From Brevibacillus gelatini (GTDB lineage: Bacteria > Bacillota > Bacilli > Brevibacillales > Brevibacillaceae), in assembly GCF_003710935.1 (NCBI RefSeq), contig NZ_RHHS01000020.1:37492-101491 (forward strand): a DNA stretch of 64,000 bases, given 5' to 3'. Positions 18,399 to 26,880 of this stretch are shown piece after piece. A program made the translations under genes and the position numbers. The notes under the pieces were generated by a model. The model was not told where the DNA came from. It did no database searches and was given only the letters and a program-made list of their open reading frames with translations. Numbering within the stretch: position 1 is the first letter of the stretch; each line of letters opens with the position of its first letter.

Positions 18399-19694
18399 TT
18401 ACAGCAAACCAAGGCGCTTGAAAATCGTATCCACATGTTTCAAGTGATAACGGTAATCGAAGCACTCGTCCAGCTCTTCCTTGGTCAACGTAGCGCTGAC
18501 AGTTGCGTCTTCCTCCACGATAGCGCGGAAGGAGCGCTGCTCTGCCCAGGCTTGCATCGCGCGCGGCTGGACAGTGTCGTATGCCTGCTCGCGGCTCATG
18601 CCTTTTTCGATCAGCTTGAGCATGACATGCTGGGAGTAGATCAGACCGAAAGTGCGGTCCATGTTGCGCTTCATGTTTTCCGGGAACACGGTCAAGTTTT
18701 TCACGATGTTCATGAAGCGGCGCAGCATGTAGTTCAGCGCCTGTGTCGCGTCTGGCAGGATCACGCGCTCTGCGGAGGAATGGGAAATATCCCGCTCGTG
18801 CCAGAGGGACACATTTTCATAGGAAGTCAGCATATGTCCGCGGATGACGCGCGCCAGACCGCAAATGTTCTCACTGCCGATCGGGTTGCGTTTGTGCGGC
18901 ATGGCGGAAGAACCTTTTTGACCTTTGGCAAACGCTTCTTCCACTTCGCGCATTTCGCTCTTTTGCAGGCCGCGGATTTCCGTTGCAAATTTCTCCAGCG
19001 AGGTCGCAATCAGCGCCAAAGTCGCCATGTATTCGGCGTGACGGTCACGCTGCAGCGTTTGTGTGGAGATCGGAGCCGGGGACAGGCCCAGCTTTTCGCA
19101 AACGTACGCTTCCACGAACGGGTCGATGTTCGCATACGTGCCGACTGCGCCGGAAATTTTGCCGTATGCCACTTCTTTTTTTGCTGCGCGGAAACGAGCC
19201 AGGTTGCGCTTCATTTCCTCGTGCCACAGCGCGAGCTTCAAGCCGAAAGTGGTCGGCTCGGCGTGTACGCCATGCGTTCTGCCCATGCAGACAGTGTCTT
19301 TGTGTTCGCGCGCTTTCTCCGCCAAAATTTCAATGAAGTCCTCGATGTCTTTTTCCAAAATCTCGTTCGCCTGGCGCAGCAGGTAAGACAGCGCCGTGTC
19401 CACCACGTCTGTAGAGGTCAGGCCGTAGTGTACCCATTTCTTTTCTTCGCCCAATGTTTCAGAAACGGCACGGGTAAACGCCACTACGTCGTGACGAGTC
19501 TCTTCCTCGATCTCGTAGATGCGGTTAATGTCAAAGCTGGCCTTTTCCCACAGCTTTTTCACGTCCTCTTCCGGGATGACACCCAGCTTGGACCATGCTT
19601 CACACGCGAGAATTTCTACTTTCAGCCATGCATTGAATTTGCTTTCTTCCGTCCAAATGGCGCGCATTTCCGGGCGGGAATAACGTTCGATCAT
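18399..19694 (-). CDS. purB: Adenylosuccinate lyase
   Basis: 431 residues, the normal Bacillus length. It has the fumarase/aspartase-superfamily signature [11 protein letters not shown] and the conserved GLTSTDVVD and [10 protein letters not shown] stretches. It catalyses two fumarate-releasing steps, SAICAR to AICAR and adenylosuccinate to AMP. It is the third gene of purEKB, 2 nt after purK, and is closed by a terminator, so purC and later pur genes do not follow here as they do in Bacillus subtilis. Confidence 0.95.
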   Translation of the reverse strand: MIERYSRPEMRAIWTEESKFNAWLKVEILACEAWSKLGVIPEEDVKKLWEKASFDINRIYEIEEETRHDVVAFTRAVSETLGEEKKWVHYGLTSTDVVDTALSYLLRQANEILEKDIEDFIEILAEKAREHKDTVCMGRTHGVHAEPTTFGLKLALWHEEMKRNLARFRAAKKEVAYGKISGAVGTYANIDPFVEAYVCEKLGLSPAPISTQTLQRDRHAEYMATLALIATSLEKFATEIRGLQKSEMREVEEAFAKGQKGSSAMPHKRNPIGSENICGLARVIRGHMLTSYENVSLWHERDISHSSAERVILPDATQALNYMLRRFMNIVKNLTVFPENMKRNMDRTFGLIYSQHVMLKLIEKGMSREQAYDTVQPRAMQAWAEQRSFRAIVEEDATVSATLTKEELDECFDYRYHLKHVDTIFKRLGLL

Positions 19695-19696
19695 GA

Positions 19697-20854
19697 TTAT
19701 ACCTCCGATGGATTCGTCCAGATTTTCAGTGCATCAATGTGGTTGAGTGCTTCTTCCACAGTAGGGGCGAGCACGTTGATATGCCCCATCTTGCGCTTCG
19801 CCTTGCTCTCGGCCTTTCCGTACAAATGCAGCTTGGCCGTGCGCGGCAGCTTGTCGATTTGCTCCAGCACAGGCTGCAGATGCTCTCCCAAAATATTAAC
19901 CATCACGACAGGAGAGAGCAACTCTGTCGAGCCCAAAGGCAAGTTGCAAACGGCCCGGACGTGCTGCTCAAACTGCGAGGTCACGCAAGCGTCCATCGTG
20001 TAATGGCCGGAGTTGTGCGGGCGTGGCGCCAGCTCGTTGACGTACAGTTGTCCGTCTGCGGTCAAAAACATTTCTACCGCGATCAGTCCCACGACGTCGA
20101 GCTTTTCGACAATCGTGCGGGCGATTTCTTCTGCGCGTGCCTTTACTTCTGCCGGGACGCGGGCTGGCACGATGCTCAGGTGCAGGATGTTTTCGCGGTG
20201 AATGTTTTCCGCGGCCGGAAACACAGCCAGCTCCCCGTCCGGATTGCGCGCGGCGATTACGGACAGCTCCATCTGGAAAGGCACGAACTGTTCCACGATC
20301 AGCTCTGTTCCTGCCTTGGCCAGCGTCTCGTACGCCTCCGCCAGCTCGTCCTCGCTGCGCAAAACCCACTGCCCTTTGCCGTCGTAGCCCCCTGTCGCCG
20401 TTTTCATTACAGCCGGCAGCCCCAGCTCAGCGACAGCCGCCTGCAAGTCCTGCAAGCTGTTCACTACGCGAAAAGCTGCAACCGGAATCCCGATTTCCCG
20501 AATCGCTGTCTTTTCGGAGATCCGGTTCTGCGTAATCCGCAGCAGGCGGCTGCCCTGCGGCACGTAGGCGTGGGTTTCCAGCACTTCCGCAACCTGCGCG
20601 TCTACATTTTCAAATTCGTAGGAGATGACATCACTCACAGAGGCGAGCTGCATCGCTGCTTCCACGTCGTCGTAGCTGGCGACAATTTGCTTGTCCGCCG
20701 TTTGGCCGCACGGAGCATCTGCTGTCGGGTCCATCGTTACAAAGCGGTAGCCCATCGCCCGTCCAGCGAGAGCGATCATGCGGCCCAGCTGTCCGCCGCC
20801 GAGTATTCCGAGAGTCGATCCTGGTTTGATTTGCTTGCTCTGTTTGGTCGTCAT
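19697..20854 (-). CDS. purK: N5-carboxyaminoimidazole ribonucleotide synthase
   Basis: 385 residues, an ATP-grasp enzyme: [16 protein letters not shown] at the start, the ATP-binding [16 protein letters not shown], and [16 protein letters not shown] near residue 270. It carboxylates AIR with bicarbonate and ATP. Its start overlaps the purE stop as ATGA. Confidence 0.95.
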   Translation of the reverse strand: MTTKQSKQIKPGSTLGILGGGQLGRMIALAGRAMGYRFVTMDPTADAPCGQTADKQIVASYDDVEAAMQLASVSDVISYEFENVDAQVAEVLETHAYVPQGSRLLRITQNRISEKTAIREIGIPVAAFRVVNSLQDLQAAVAELGLPAVMKTATGGYDGKGQWVLRSEDELAEAYETLAKAGTELIVEQFVPFQMELSVIAARNPDGELAVFPAAENIHRENILHLSIVPARVPAEVKARAEEIARTIVEKLDVVGLIAVEMFLTADGQLYVNELAPRPHNSGHYTMDACVTSQFEQHVRAVCNLPLGSTELLSPVVMVNILGEHLQPVLEQIDKLPRTAKLHLYGKAESKAKRKMGHINVLAPTVEEALNHIDALKIWTNPSEV

Positions 20855-21339
20855 TCCAGTTCGCCAGCCTCCAGCACTTTTTTGCGTACCTCATCGCGTC
20901 TTGCCACAAAGCGCGCTTGCACATCCGGGTATTTGATCCCCAAAATTTGCGCAGCGAGCAGCCCCGCATTGATCGCGCCCGCCTTGCCGATGGCGACAGT
21001 AGCGACAGGCACCCCGCCTGGCATTTGCACGATGGACAAAAGCGAATCCAGTCCGTTCAGGTTGGACGACTTCACAGGCACGCCAATCACAGGCAGCTCC
21101 GTTTTCGCCGCCACCATGCCTGGCAAATGGGCTGCGCCCCCCGCTCCGGCAATGATGACTTCCAGACCGCGGCTTTTTGCGCTTTCGGCATACGAAAACA
21201 TCAAGTCAGGCGTTCTGTGCGCCGAAACGACCTTCTTTTCGTACGGCACCTTGAGTTCATCGAGAATTGCGCATGCTTCCTTCATCGTTTCCCAGTCTGA
21301 CGTGCTGCCCATAATGACGCCCACCAAAGGCTGTAGCAT
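20851..21339 (-). CDS. purE: N5-carboxyaminoimidazole ribonucleotide mutase
   Basis: 162 residues from the ATG at 21339, giving the usual length; an in-frame ATG ten codons upstream lies before the GGGGG ribosome site and is less likely. It has [22 protein letters not shown] and the substrate-site [12 protein letters not shown]. It is the first gene of purEKB; the PurBox promoter lies 115 nt upstream. Confidence 0.93.
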   Translation of the reverse strand: MLQPLVGVIMGSTSDWETMKEACAILDELKVPYEKKVVSAHRTPDLMFSYAESAKSRGLEVIIAGAGGAAHLPGMVAAKTELPVIGVPVKSSNLNGLDSLLSIVQMPGGVPVATVAIGKAGAINAGLLAAQILGIKYPDVQARFVARRDEVRKKVLEAGELE

Positions 21340-21454
21340 GAACCATTCGCCCCCTACGTTTTGTATCATTCAGAAGAAAACCCAACCGACTAACGGCGTT
21401 CGCGGCCGTACTCATCGCCTGGGCTATTCGTACTCGTTTGCTATCAACATACAC

Positions 21455-21502
21455 AGTGTAGCAGGGAGAAAGTTTGCCTGTCAACCTCGATTCCGAACAT
21501 TT
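21455..21502 (-). promoter_or_regulatory. purE promoter with PurBox
   Basis: On the minus strand TTGACA (21479-21484) and TACACT (21455-21460) are 18 bp apart. Just upstream of the -35, the + strand reads GATTCCGAACATT at 21490-21502, a good match to the PurR box AWWWCCGAACWWT. Only one clear box is present; a weak second, inverted match may lie near 21521-21532. Confidence 0.7.
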
Positions 21503-21521
21503 AAAAATGGGGTTATTATCA

Positions 21522-23060
21522 TCATTCGTGTTTCCCTTTTTCCAGCCACTCTTTTGCTGCCGCTGCCAAGTCCAGCCGCACGTTCAGCCAATAGTCGAAA
21601 AACGGCGTTGCATCTGCCCCGGCTGCCGACGAGACCAGCTCCTTGATCTGGCCGCCGCTCGCCAGCTTGTACTGGTGCTCGCTCACGTACTGCCGCAAAA
21701 TCCGATTCACTCGCTCGGCCCCCCACGCTTCCCGCAGCGTCCACCACATGACGCCGGAGCGCCCGTACACAAGTTCGTCGTAGCTTTTCCAGTCCGGGAA
21801 GGCCGCCACACTCATCGCGGCGGAAATCCCTCGTCTGGCATACGCTTCGGCAGCGCGGGACTGGCCCTGTCTCAGCCGAATGTACGCCTGCGCCCGCTGC
21901 GGGTCCTTTTCCTGCAAAAACGCCATCGTCGCGTAGTCAGTCAAGCTCTCATCGAGCCACGCCTCGCGTACCTCATCGTTGCCGACGATGCCGTAGAACC
22001 ATTGATGGGCCGTTTCATGCGCAACGACAGCGACTCCCATGTTGTGCTGCGTATTGAAAAATTCCTCCTCGATGAAGACAAGACTCGGGTACTCCATGCC
22101 CCCGAAAAAGCCGCCTGTTTTGACGACATCGTACTCCTTGTACGGATAGGGGCCAAACTGCTTCCCGTAATAGTCGAGCGCCTTCATGGCCGTCTCGTGC
22201 AAGCTTTTCACCGCTTCCGGATCGTCTCCCTGCTGTGACCACGTCCGAACGATCGTCTCCCCGACCTTGCCGGCCACCGACTGGTACGTGCCGTCCATAA
22301 CGACCATGGCAAAATCACGAACGTTCCATGCATCCAGCTCATATATGCTTTGCCGCTGCGGCCTTGTCTGCGTGACGACGGCTGCACTCTCCAGCCCCGT
22401 CGTAGCGAGCTGATACCCTTCCGGCAAATGCACGCGCAAATGATAGTTGGCTACTTCACTGTAAAAAGGATCGCCAATCGCCGTGTACGGATCGAGCCGC
22501 CAGCCGCCGCTATCCTTGACTGCGAGGATCGGCAGCCAGTTCCCCAGCCACAGCGCGTGGTCATGGTAGGAAAGCCGTCCGTTGTTGTAAGGAACCTGCA
22601 GCCGGAAGCCAAGCTCCACGACAGTTCCGGCGGACGGCTTTTTCTCAGGGAGCGGCACGCGCAGCAGTGTGTTCGTCTGTCCTTCGTAGTGAACACCCGT
22701 CGCCCGTCCATCCACCTTGACGGCTGTGATGGTGATGCCGCCCGGCTCTCGCTGCTTGCCGAGCACATGCTCCCAGTTTGCAGAGCCAAGGTCCGCCTGT
22801 TTGGCAAAAGCATTCGGATACAGATGAAAAAAAGCTTTGTCATCCTGCGGGACAAAACGGGCCGCAAGCACGCCCGTCACGACCCGCTCGTTCATATCCA
22901 GCCACACCTCTGCGCTGTACGTGACCGCTGCTGGCGTCTGCTCCGGACTTGCAATCGCCGCTACATCTGCCCCGGCTTGTCCCGCCCACGGGCTGCTCCA
23001 CAATATGCCTGCAAGAGCCATCCCCACTACCATGCTGACCACCCAACCCTTGCGCCACAT
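21522..23060 (-). CDS. Exported M1-family metallopeptidase
   Basis: 512 residues from the ATG at 23060. A signal peptide or anchor (residues 4-25, ending in AGQAGA) is followed by an M1-type N-domain. The zinc site HETAHQW with EAWLDESLTDYA supplies His, His and Glu, and GGMEYPSLVFIEEE is the exopeptidase-type motif before it. It is a predicted extracellular aminopeptidase. It lies between pbuG and purE but has no evident link to purines; it could be a scavenging enzyme. Confidence 0.87.
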   Translation of the reverse strand: MWRKGWVVSMVVGMALAGILWSSPWAGQAGADVAAIASPEQTPAAVTYSAEVWLDMNERVVTGVLAARFVPQDDKAFFHLYPNAFAKQADLGSANWEHVLGKQREPGGITITAVKVDGRATGVHYEGQTNTLLRVPLPEKKPSAGTVVELGFRLQVPYNNGRLSYHDHALWLGNWLPILAVKDSGGWRLDPYTAIGDPFYSEVANYHLRVHLPEGYQLATTGLESAAVVTQTRPQRQSIYELDAWNVRDFAMVVMDGTYQSVAGKVGETIVRTWSQQGDDPEAVKSLHETAMKALDYYGKQFGPYPYKEYDVVKTGGFFGGMEYPSLVFIEEEFFNTQHNMGVAVVAHETAHQWFYGIVGNDEVREAWLDESLTDYATMAFLQEKDPQRAQAYIRLRQGQSRAAEAYARRGISAAMSVAAFPDWKSYDELVYGRSGVMWWTLREAWGAERVNRILRQYVSEHQYKLASGGQIKELVSSAAGADATPFFDYWLNVRLDLAAAAKEWLEKGKHE

Positions 23061-23250
23061 GACAATCCCCTGCCTTCGCCTGCTTTCGCTGTTTGTCACG
23101 CTGGCGTTCCAGCGAGATCCCTTGCAATCGGTCGTTCCCGAGTCCACTGCCAGCCTGTTACTATCTTACGTGCCATGTACAGGTTCCTTGCCTGAAAGTT
23201 CCTCCCATAGCATTCCTTCCTGTTGTTCGGCAAATACGTCCGAATACAGC

Positions 23251-23286
23251 AAAAAGCTCCCCGTCCAATAAACGGGAAGCCTTTTT
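23251..23286 (-). terminator. pbuG terminator
   Basis: On the minus strand GCTTCCCGT and ACGGGGAGC pair (9 bp, one G-U pair) and TTTTT follows, 10 nt after the pbuG stop. Confidence 0.8.
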
Positions 23287-23296
23287 CCAAAAAACC

Positions 23297-24673
23297 CTAT
23301 TCGCGCAGCCAGATGAAGTAGGCCAGGAAGACAAAGAACAGAACGTACATCGCCGGATGCACTTCACGCGCTTTCCCTTTCACAACCTTCATCACCGGAT
23401 AGACGATGAAGCCAGCGGCAATTCCTGTTGCGATACTGTAAGTCAGCGGCATCAAGAGGATGGTCAGGAATGCCGGGAACGCTTCGTCCAGGTCGTTCCA
23501 GGCCACCTGTGCAATGTGCGAAGCCATCAGTACGCCGACAATGATGAGCGCAGGCGCGGTAACTGCCGGAGTCACGATCGAAAGCAACGGCGAGAAGAAC
23601 AAGGCCAACAGGAACATGATCCCGGTCACAACCGCGGTAAAACCGGATCGGCCGCCTGCTGCTACCCCCGCTGTCGACTCAACATAAGCGGTCGTCGTAG
23701 AAGTACCGAGCACCGCACCAGCCATACCGGCAATCGCATCGGAAGCGAGCGCTTTTCCCGGACGCGGCAGGTTGCCGTCTTCTCTCAGAAGTCCCGCTTG
23801 GCTGGCTACACCGAGCAACGTGCCTGTCGCATCGAAAAAGTCCACGAACAAAAATGTCAGTACCACAATCAGCATGTTCACAGTGAACAAGGCAGAAGGA
23901 TCACCGAGATATTGGAACGCCGCACCGAATGTCGGCGCCAGGCTCGGCGGTGTGGACACGATTTGCTCCGGCAGGCTGACCAGACCGAAGATCATGCCGA
24001 CTACTGCTGTGACAATCATCCCGATGAAAATACCGGAATTGACTTTGCGAGACAAAAGAACAACGGTGACAATCAGACCGAAAATCGCCAGCAGCGCATT
24101 TTTCGCTGCCAATACTTCTTCCGGCTTCATGTTTTCATTGTAAAAAGCCAAATGGCCCAACGCCACAAACGTCGCGTCGTTTGCCACTACAATCCCTGCG
24201 TTTTTCAGACCGATGAACGCGATGAACAGCCCAATCCCCGCAGATACGGCATATTTCAGCCCTTTCGGAATCGCCTTGATGATGGCTTCCCGAACCCCGG
24301 TCAAAGACAGAATCAAAAAGATCGTACAAGAGACAAACACCCCAGCCAAAGCTTGCTGCCAAGGAATGTTCATGGTCAATACAACGGTGTAGGTGAAAAA
24401 TGCATTCAGCCCCATCCCCGGTGCCTGTCCAATCGGCAAGCGTCCGAGAATCCCCATGAGCAGCGTACCGATCGCCGCCGCCAGAGCTGTTGCGGTAAAC
24501 ACAGCGCCAAACTCAGGGTAGTTTGCTTTCAAATCCGCTGGCAAATCCGCTCCGCTGAGCATGAATGGATTGACTGCCAAAATATACGCCATGGCCAAAA
24601 AGGTAGTGATGCCCGCGATGATTTCGCGGCGATAGTTGGTGCCCAGTTTGTCAAACTCGAAATACTTTCGCAC
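23297..24673 (-). CDS. pbuG: Hypoxanthine/guanine permease, NCS2 family
   Basis: 458 residues with about 12 membrane helices, of the AzgA/PbuG group: FAMAYILAV-type start (FLAMAYILAVNPFML), QAPGMGLNAFF in helix 3, DFFDATGTLLGVA, and TTTAYVESTAGVAAGGRSG. It imports purine bases by proton symport. It is controlled by the guanine riboswitch and terminator immediately upstream. The order guaA-pbuG matches Bacillus subtilis. Confidence 0.93.
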   Translation of the reverse strand: MRKYFEFDKLGTNYRREIIAGITTFLAMAYILAVNPFMLSGADLPADLKANYPEFGAVFTATALAAAIGTLLMGILGRLPIGQAPGMGLNAFFTYTVVLTMNIPWQQALAGVFVSCTIFLILSLTGVREAIIKAIPKGLKYAVSAGIGLFIAFIGLKNAGIVVANDATFVALGHLAFYNENMKPEEVLAAKNALLAIFGLIVTVVLLSRKVNSGIFIGMIVTAVVGMIFGLVSLPEQIVSTPPSLAPTFGAAFQYLGDPSALFTVNMLIVVLTFLFVDFFDATGTLLGVASQAGLLREDGNLPRPGKALASDAIAGMAGAVLGTSTTTAYVESTAGVAAGGRSGFTAVVTGIMFLLALFFSPLLSIVTPAVTAPALIIVGVLMASHIAQVAWNDLDEAFPAFLTILLMPLTYSIATGIAAGFIVYPVMKVVKGKAREVHPAMYVLFFVFLAYFIWLRE

Positions 24674-24708
24674 CGAAAAGTCCCCCTATGCTTATGGATA
24701 AGGTAATG

Positions 24709-24746
24709 AAAAAAAGGCCCGGACGCTACTAGTATGCGCCTGGCCT
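24709..24746 (-). terminator. Riboswitch expression-platform terminator for pbuG
   Basis: On the minus strand AGGCC and GGGCCT close a stem that continues inward (GGCGC with GCGTC), followed by seven T residues. It sits 35 nt before the pbuG start and downstream of the aptamer, so guanine binding should stop transcription here. Confidence 0.8.
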
Positions 24747-24810
24747 CTTCACAAAACACTCCGGGAACAATTTCAAAAATGATAACAAATTCGTATCCCG
24801 TCGACATTTT

Positions 24811-24880
24811 GTTCGTAGCCAGGTCGTTTCATGGCGACCTCGTAGAAACTCTTGAGCCATATTCTCAAGAATATACGAAC
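24811..24880 (-). promoter_or_regulatory. Guanine riboswitch aptamer for pbuG
   Basis: Minus-strand RNA: P1 is GTTCGTA/TACGAAC; the P2 arm is TCTTGAG/CTCAAGA with ATATGG; the conserved GTTTCTAC junction follows; the P3 arm is GTCG/CGAC with the loop CCATGAAA; and the J3/1 stretch GGCTACG carries C at the position that pairs with the ligand. A C there specifies guanine or hypoxanthine rather than adenine. Confidence 0.92.
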
Positions 24881-24907
24881 CTTCCTATCTTACCTGTCAC
24901 ATTGAGA

Positions 24908-24936
24908 AGTGTATCAGGTGACATATGGAATGTCAA
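24908..24936 (-). promoter_or_regulatory. pbuG promoter
   Basis: Minus strand TTGACA (24931-24936), 17 bp, TACACT (24908-24913), ending 27 nt upstream of the riboswitch P1 stem. Confidence 0.75.
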
Positions 24937-24987
24937 CGAAAAATACGAACGTTCATTTTTTATTTTAGACGAACATCCGGATTTATC

Positions 24988-26529
24988 TTATTCCCACTCA
25001 ATTGTTGCTGGTGGTTTGGAGGTAATATCGTACACAACGCGGTTTACGTTGTCGACTTCGTTCACGATGCGCGTGGAGATTTTTTCGAGAACATCCCACG
25101 GAATGCGTGCCCAGTCGGCTGTCATGCCGTCGATGGAGGTTACGGCGCGAATCCCGACTGTGTAGGAGTAGGTGCGCACATCGCCCATTACGCCTACTGT
25201 CGTCATGTTCGGCAGAGCTGTGAAGTATTGCCAAATCTCCCGATCAAGACCTGCCTTGGCAATCTCTTCGCGCAAAATTGCATCGGATTCCCGAACGATC
25301 TCCAGTTTCTCTTCTGTAACCTCACCCAAAACGCGAATACCCAGACCAGGACCTGGGAACGGTTGGCGCCAAACGATTTCGTCAGGCAGACCAAGCTCGG
25401 TACCCAATTTGCGAACCTCGTCCTTGAACAGCGTTTTCAATGGCTCGATCAGCTTGAACTTCATGTCTTCCGGCAAGCCGCCTACGTTGTGGTGCGACTT
25501 GATCGTGTGCGCGGTAGCCGTTCCGCTCTCCACGATGTCCGTGTACAGCGTACCTTGGGCGAGGAAGTCCATGTCTGTCAGTTTGCCTGCTTCTTCATCG
25601 AAAACGTAGATGAACTCGTTCCCGATAATTTTGCGTTTTTGCTCAGGATCAGTGACGCCTTTCAGCTTGTTCAGGAAACGCTCGCGCGCGTCGATCTTGA
25701 TTACTTTCATCGAGAATTTCTCAGCGAAAGTCTCCATGACGCTTTCCGCTTCGCCTTTGCGCAGAAGACCGTGGTCTACGAACATGCAAGTCAGCTGGTC
25801 GCCAATTGCTCTGTGAATCAGTGCCGCAACGACAGAGGAATCAACGCCGCCGCTCAGCGCACACAGCACTTTCTTGTCGCCGACTGTTTCGCGAATGCGC
25901 ACCAGCTCGTCCTCGATGAACGTCGTCATGCTCCACGTAGGCTTGCAGCCGCACACGTTGAACAGGAAGTTGCCGATGAACTCGTTTCCTTTGACGGTAT
26001 GGCGTACTTCCGGGTGAAACTGCACACCGTACAGCTTGCGCTCAGGATGGCTGATCGCCGCTACCGGGCAGCTGTCGCTTACCGCATCCACCTGGAATCC
26101 GGTCGGCAGCTCCACTACTTTATCAGAGTGGCTCATCCAGACGATTTCGTTCGCATCCCATTTTTCATACAGGCTGTGCGCATTTTGCAGGCGCAGTTCG
26201 GCTTTTCCATACTCGCGTTTGCCCGCACGCTCTACTTTTCCTTCCAGCATGTGGCTCATCAGCTGCATACCGTAGCAAATGCCCAGGATTGGCAGACCGA
26301 GCTCAAAAATGGCCGGATCGACCTTTGGCGCTCCCTCTTCGTACACGCTCGCAGGTCCACCGGAGAAAATAATCCCTTTTGGCTGCATTTCCTTGATTTT
26401 TTCTACAGGCGTATTGAACGGCATGAGCTCGCTGTAGACACCCAGATCGCGAACGCGACGTGCGATCAACTGATTGTACTGGCCTCCGAAATCAAGTACG
26501 ACGACCATTTCCAATGACTTGTCCATCAT
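24988..26529 (-). CDS. guaA: GMP synthase (glutamine-hydrolysing)
   Basis: 513 residues from the ATG at 26529, 9 nt after AGGAGA; the next codon is also ATG. The N-terminal class I amidotransferase has [11 protein letters not shown] and the nucleophile in GICYGMQLM; the ATP-pyrophosphatase domain has the P-loop [11 protein letters not shown]; the C-terminal dimerisation domain ends in PPATIEWE. It converts XMP to GMP. A guanine riboswitch and terminator precede it, so it should be shut off by its own pathway's base. Confidence 0.96.
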   Translation of the reverse strand: MMDKSLEMVVVLDFGGQYNQLIARRVRDLGVYSELMPFNTPVEKIKEMQPKGIIFSGGPASVYEEGAPKVDPAIFELGLPILGICYGMQLMSHMLEGKVERAGKREYGKAELRLQNAHSLYEKWDANEIVWMSHSDKVVELPTGFQVDAVSDSCPVAAISHPERKLYGVQFHPEVRHTVKGNEFIGNFLFNVCGCKPTWSMTTFIEDELVRIRETVGDKKVLCALSGGVDSSVVAALIHRAIGDQLTCMFVDHGLLRKGEAESVMETFAEKFSMKVIKIDARERFLNKLKGVTDPEQKRKIIGNEFIYVFDEEAGKLTDMDFLAQGTLYTDIVESGTATAHTIKSHHNVGGLPEDMKFKLIEPLKTLFKDEVRKLGTELGLPDEIVWRQPFPGPGLGIRVLGEVTEEKLEIVRESDAILREEIAKAGLDREIWQYFTALPNMTTVGVMGDVRTYSYTVGIRAVTSIDGMTADWARIPWDVLEKISTRIVNEVDNVNRVVYDITSKPPATIEWE

Positions 26530-26670
26530 ATCCCCCTTCTCCTGTACCAACAGGACTTGCAGGTGCCGGCCCCATTTTGCCGACATCCTCGCTCGATGCA
26601 TGATAAAGCAGTTTCCGCTTCCCTCGGTTCTTGCATACAGGCATATCCGCGAAAATTGTCGCATCTTTGC

Positions 26671-26720
26671 AAAAAAACCGGGACGGTGACTCCGATCTTT
26701 CATACGGAGGCAGCGTCCCA
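26671..26720 (-). terminator. Riboswitch expression-platform terminator for guaA
   Basis: On the minus strand GGGACG pairs with CGTCCC and CTCCG with CGGAG in one long hairpin, followed by GGTTTTTTT. Upstream, TGTACATG...CATGTGTACA can form a competing hairpin between aptamer and terminator. Confidence 0.85.
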
Positions 26721-26769
26721 GCTTGTGTACACATGTGCGGTTGCATGTACAAAAATCCGAAGTGCTCTC

Positions 26770-26837
26770 CTCGTAGTCGCCAAATTTACGGTTTAGCGGT
26801 AGAAACTCTCAGGCCATATTCCTGATAATTATACGAG
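26770..26837 (-). promoter_or_regulatory. Guanine riboswitch aptamer for guaA
   Basis: Minus-strand RNA: P1 is CTCGTA/TACGAG; the P2 arm is TCAGGA/CCTGAGA flanking ATATGG; GTTTCTACC follows; the P3 arm is GCTAAA/TTTGGC around CCGTAAA; and J3/1 is GACTACG with the ligand-pairing C. It agrees with the xpt-class guanine aptamer at every conserved core position I checked. Confidence 0.93.
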
Positions 26838-26851
26838 ACTCATTGATCGTC

Positions 26852-26880
26852 ATTCTAGCAGATGGGACGGCTTTGTTCAA
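26852..26880 (-). promoter_or_regulatory. guaA promoter
   Basis: Minus strand TTGAAC (26875-26880, overlapping the end of yebA), 17 bp, TAGAAT (26852-26857). It lies 14 nt upstream of the riboswitch. Confidence 0.7.

Noticed and set aside
18396..21646. Very long + strand open frames antisense to purB, purK and purE
   Set aside because: They are explained by codon bias in GC-rich genes on the opposite strand; the pur proteins are complete and have signatures, and the antisense frames have no ribosome sites or known motifs. The same holds for those antisense to pbuG (23093-24706) and guaA (24925-26517).
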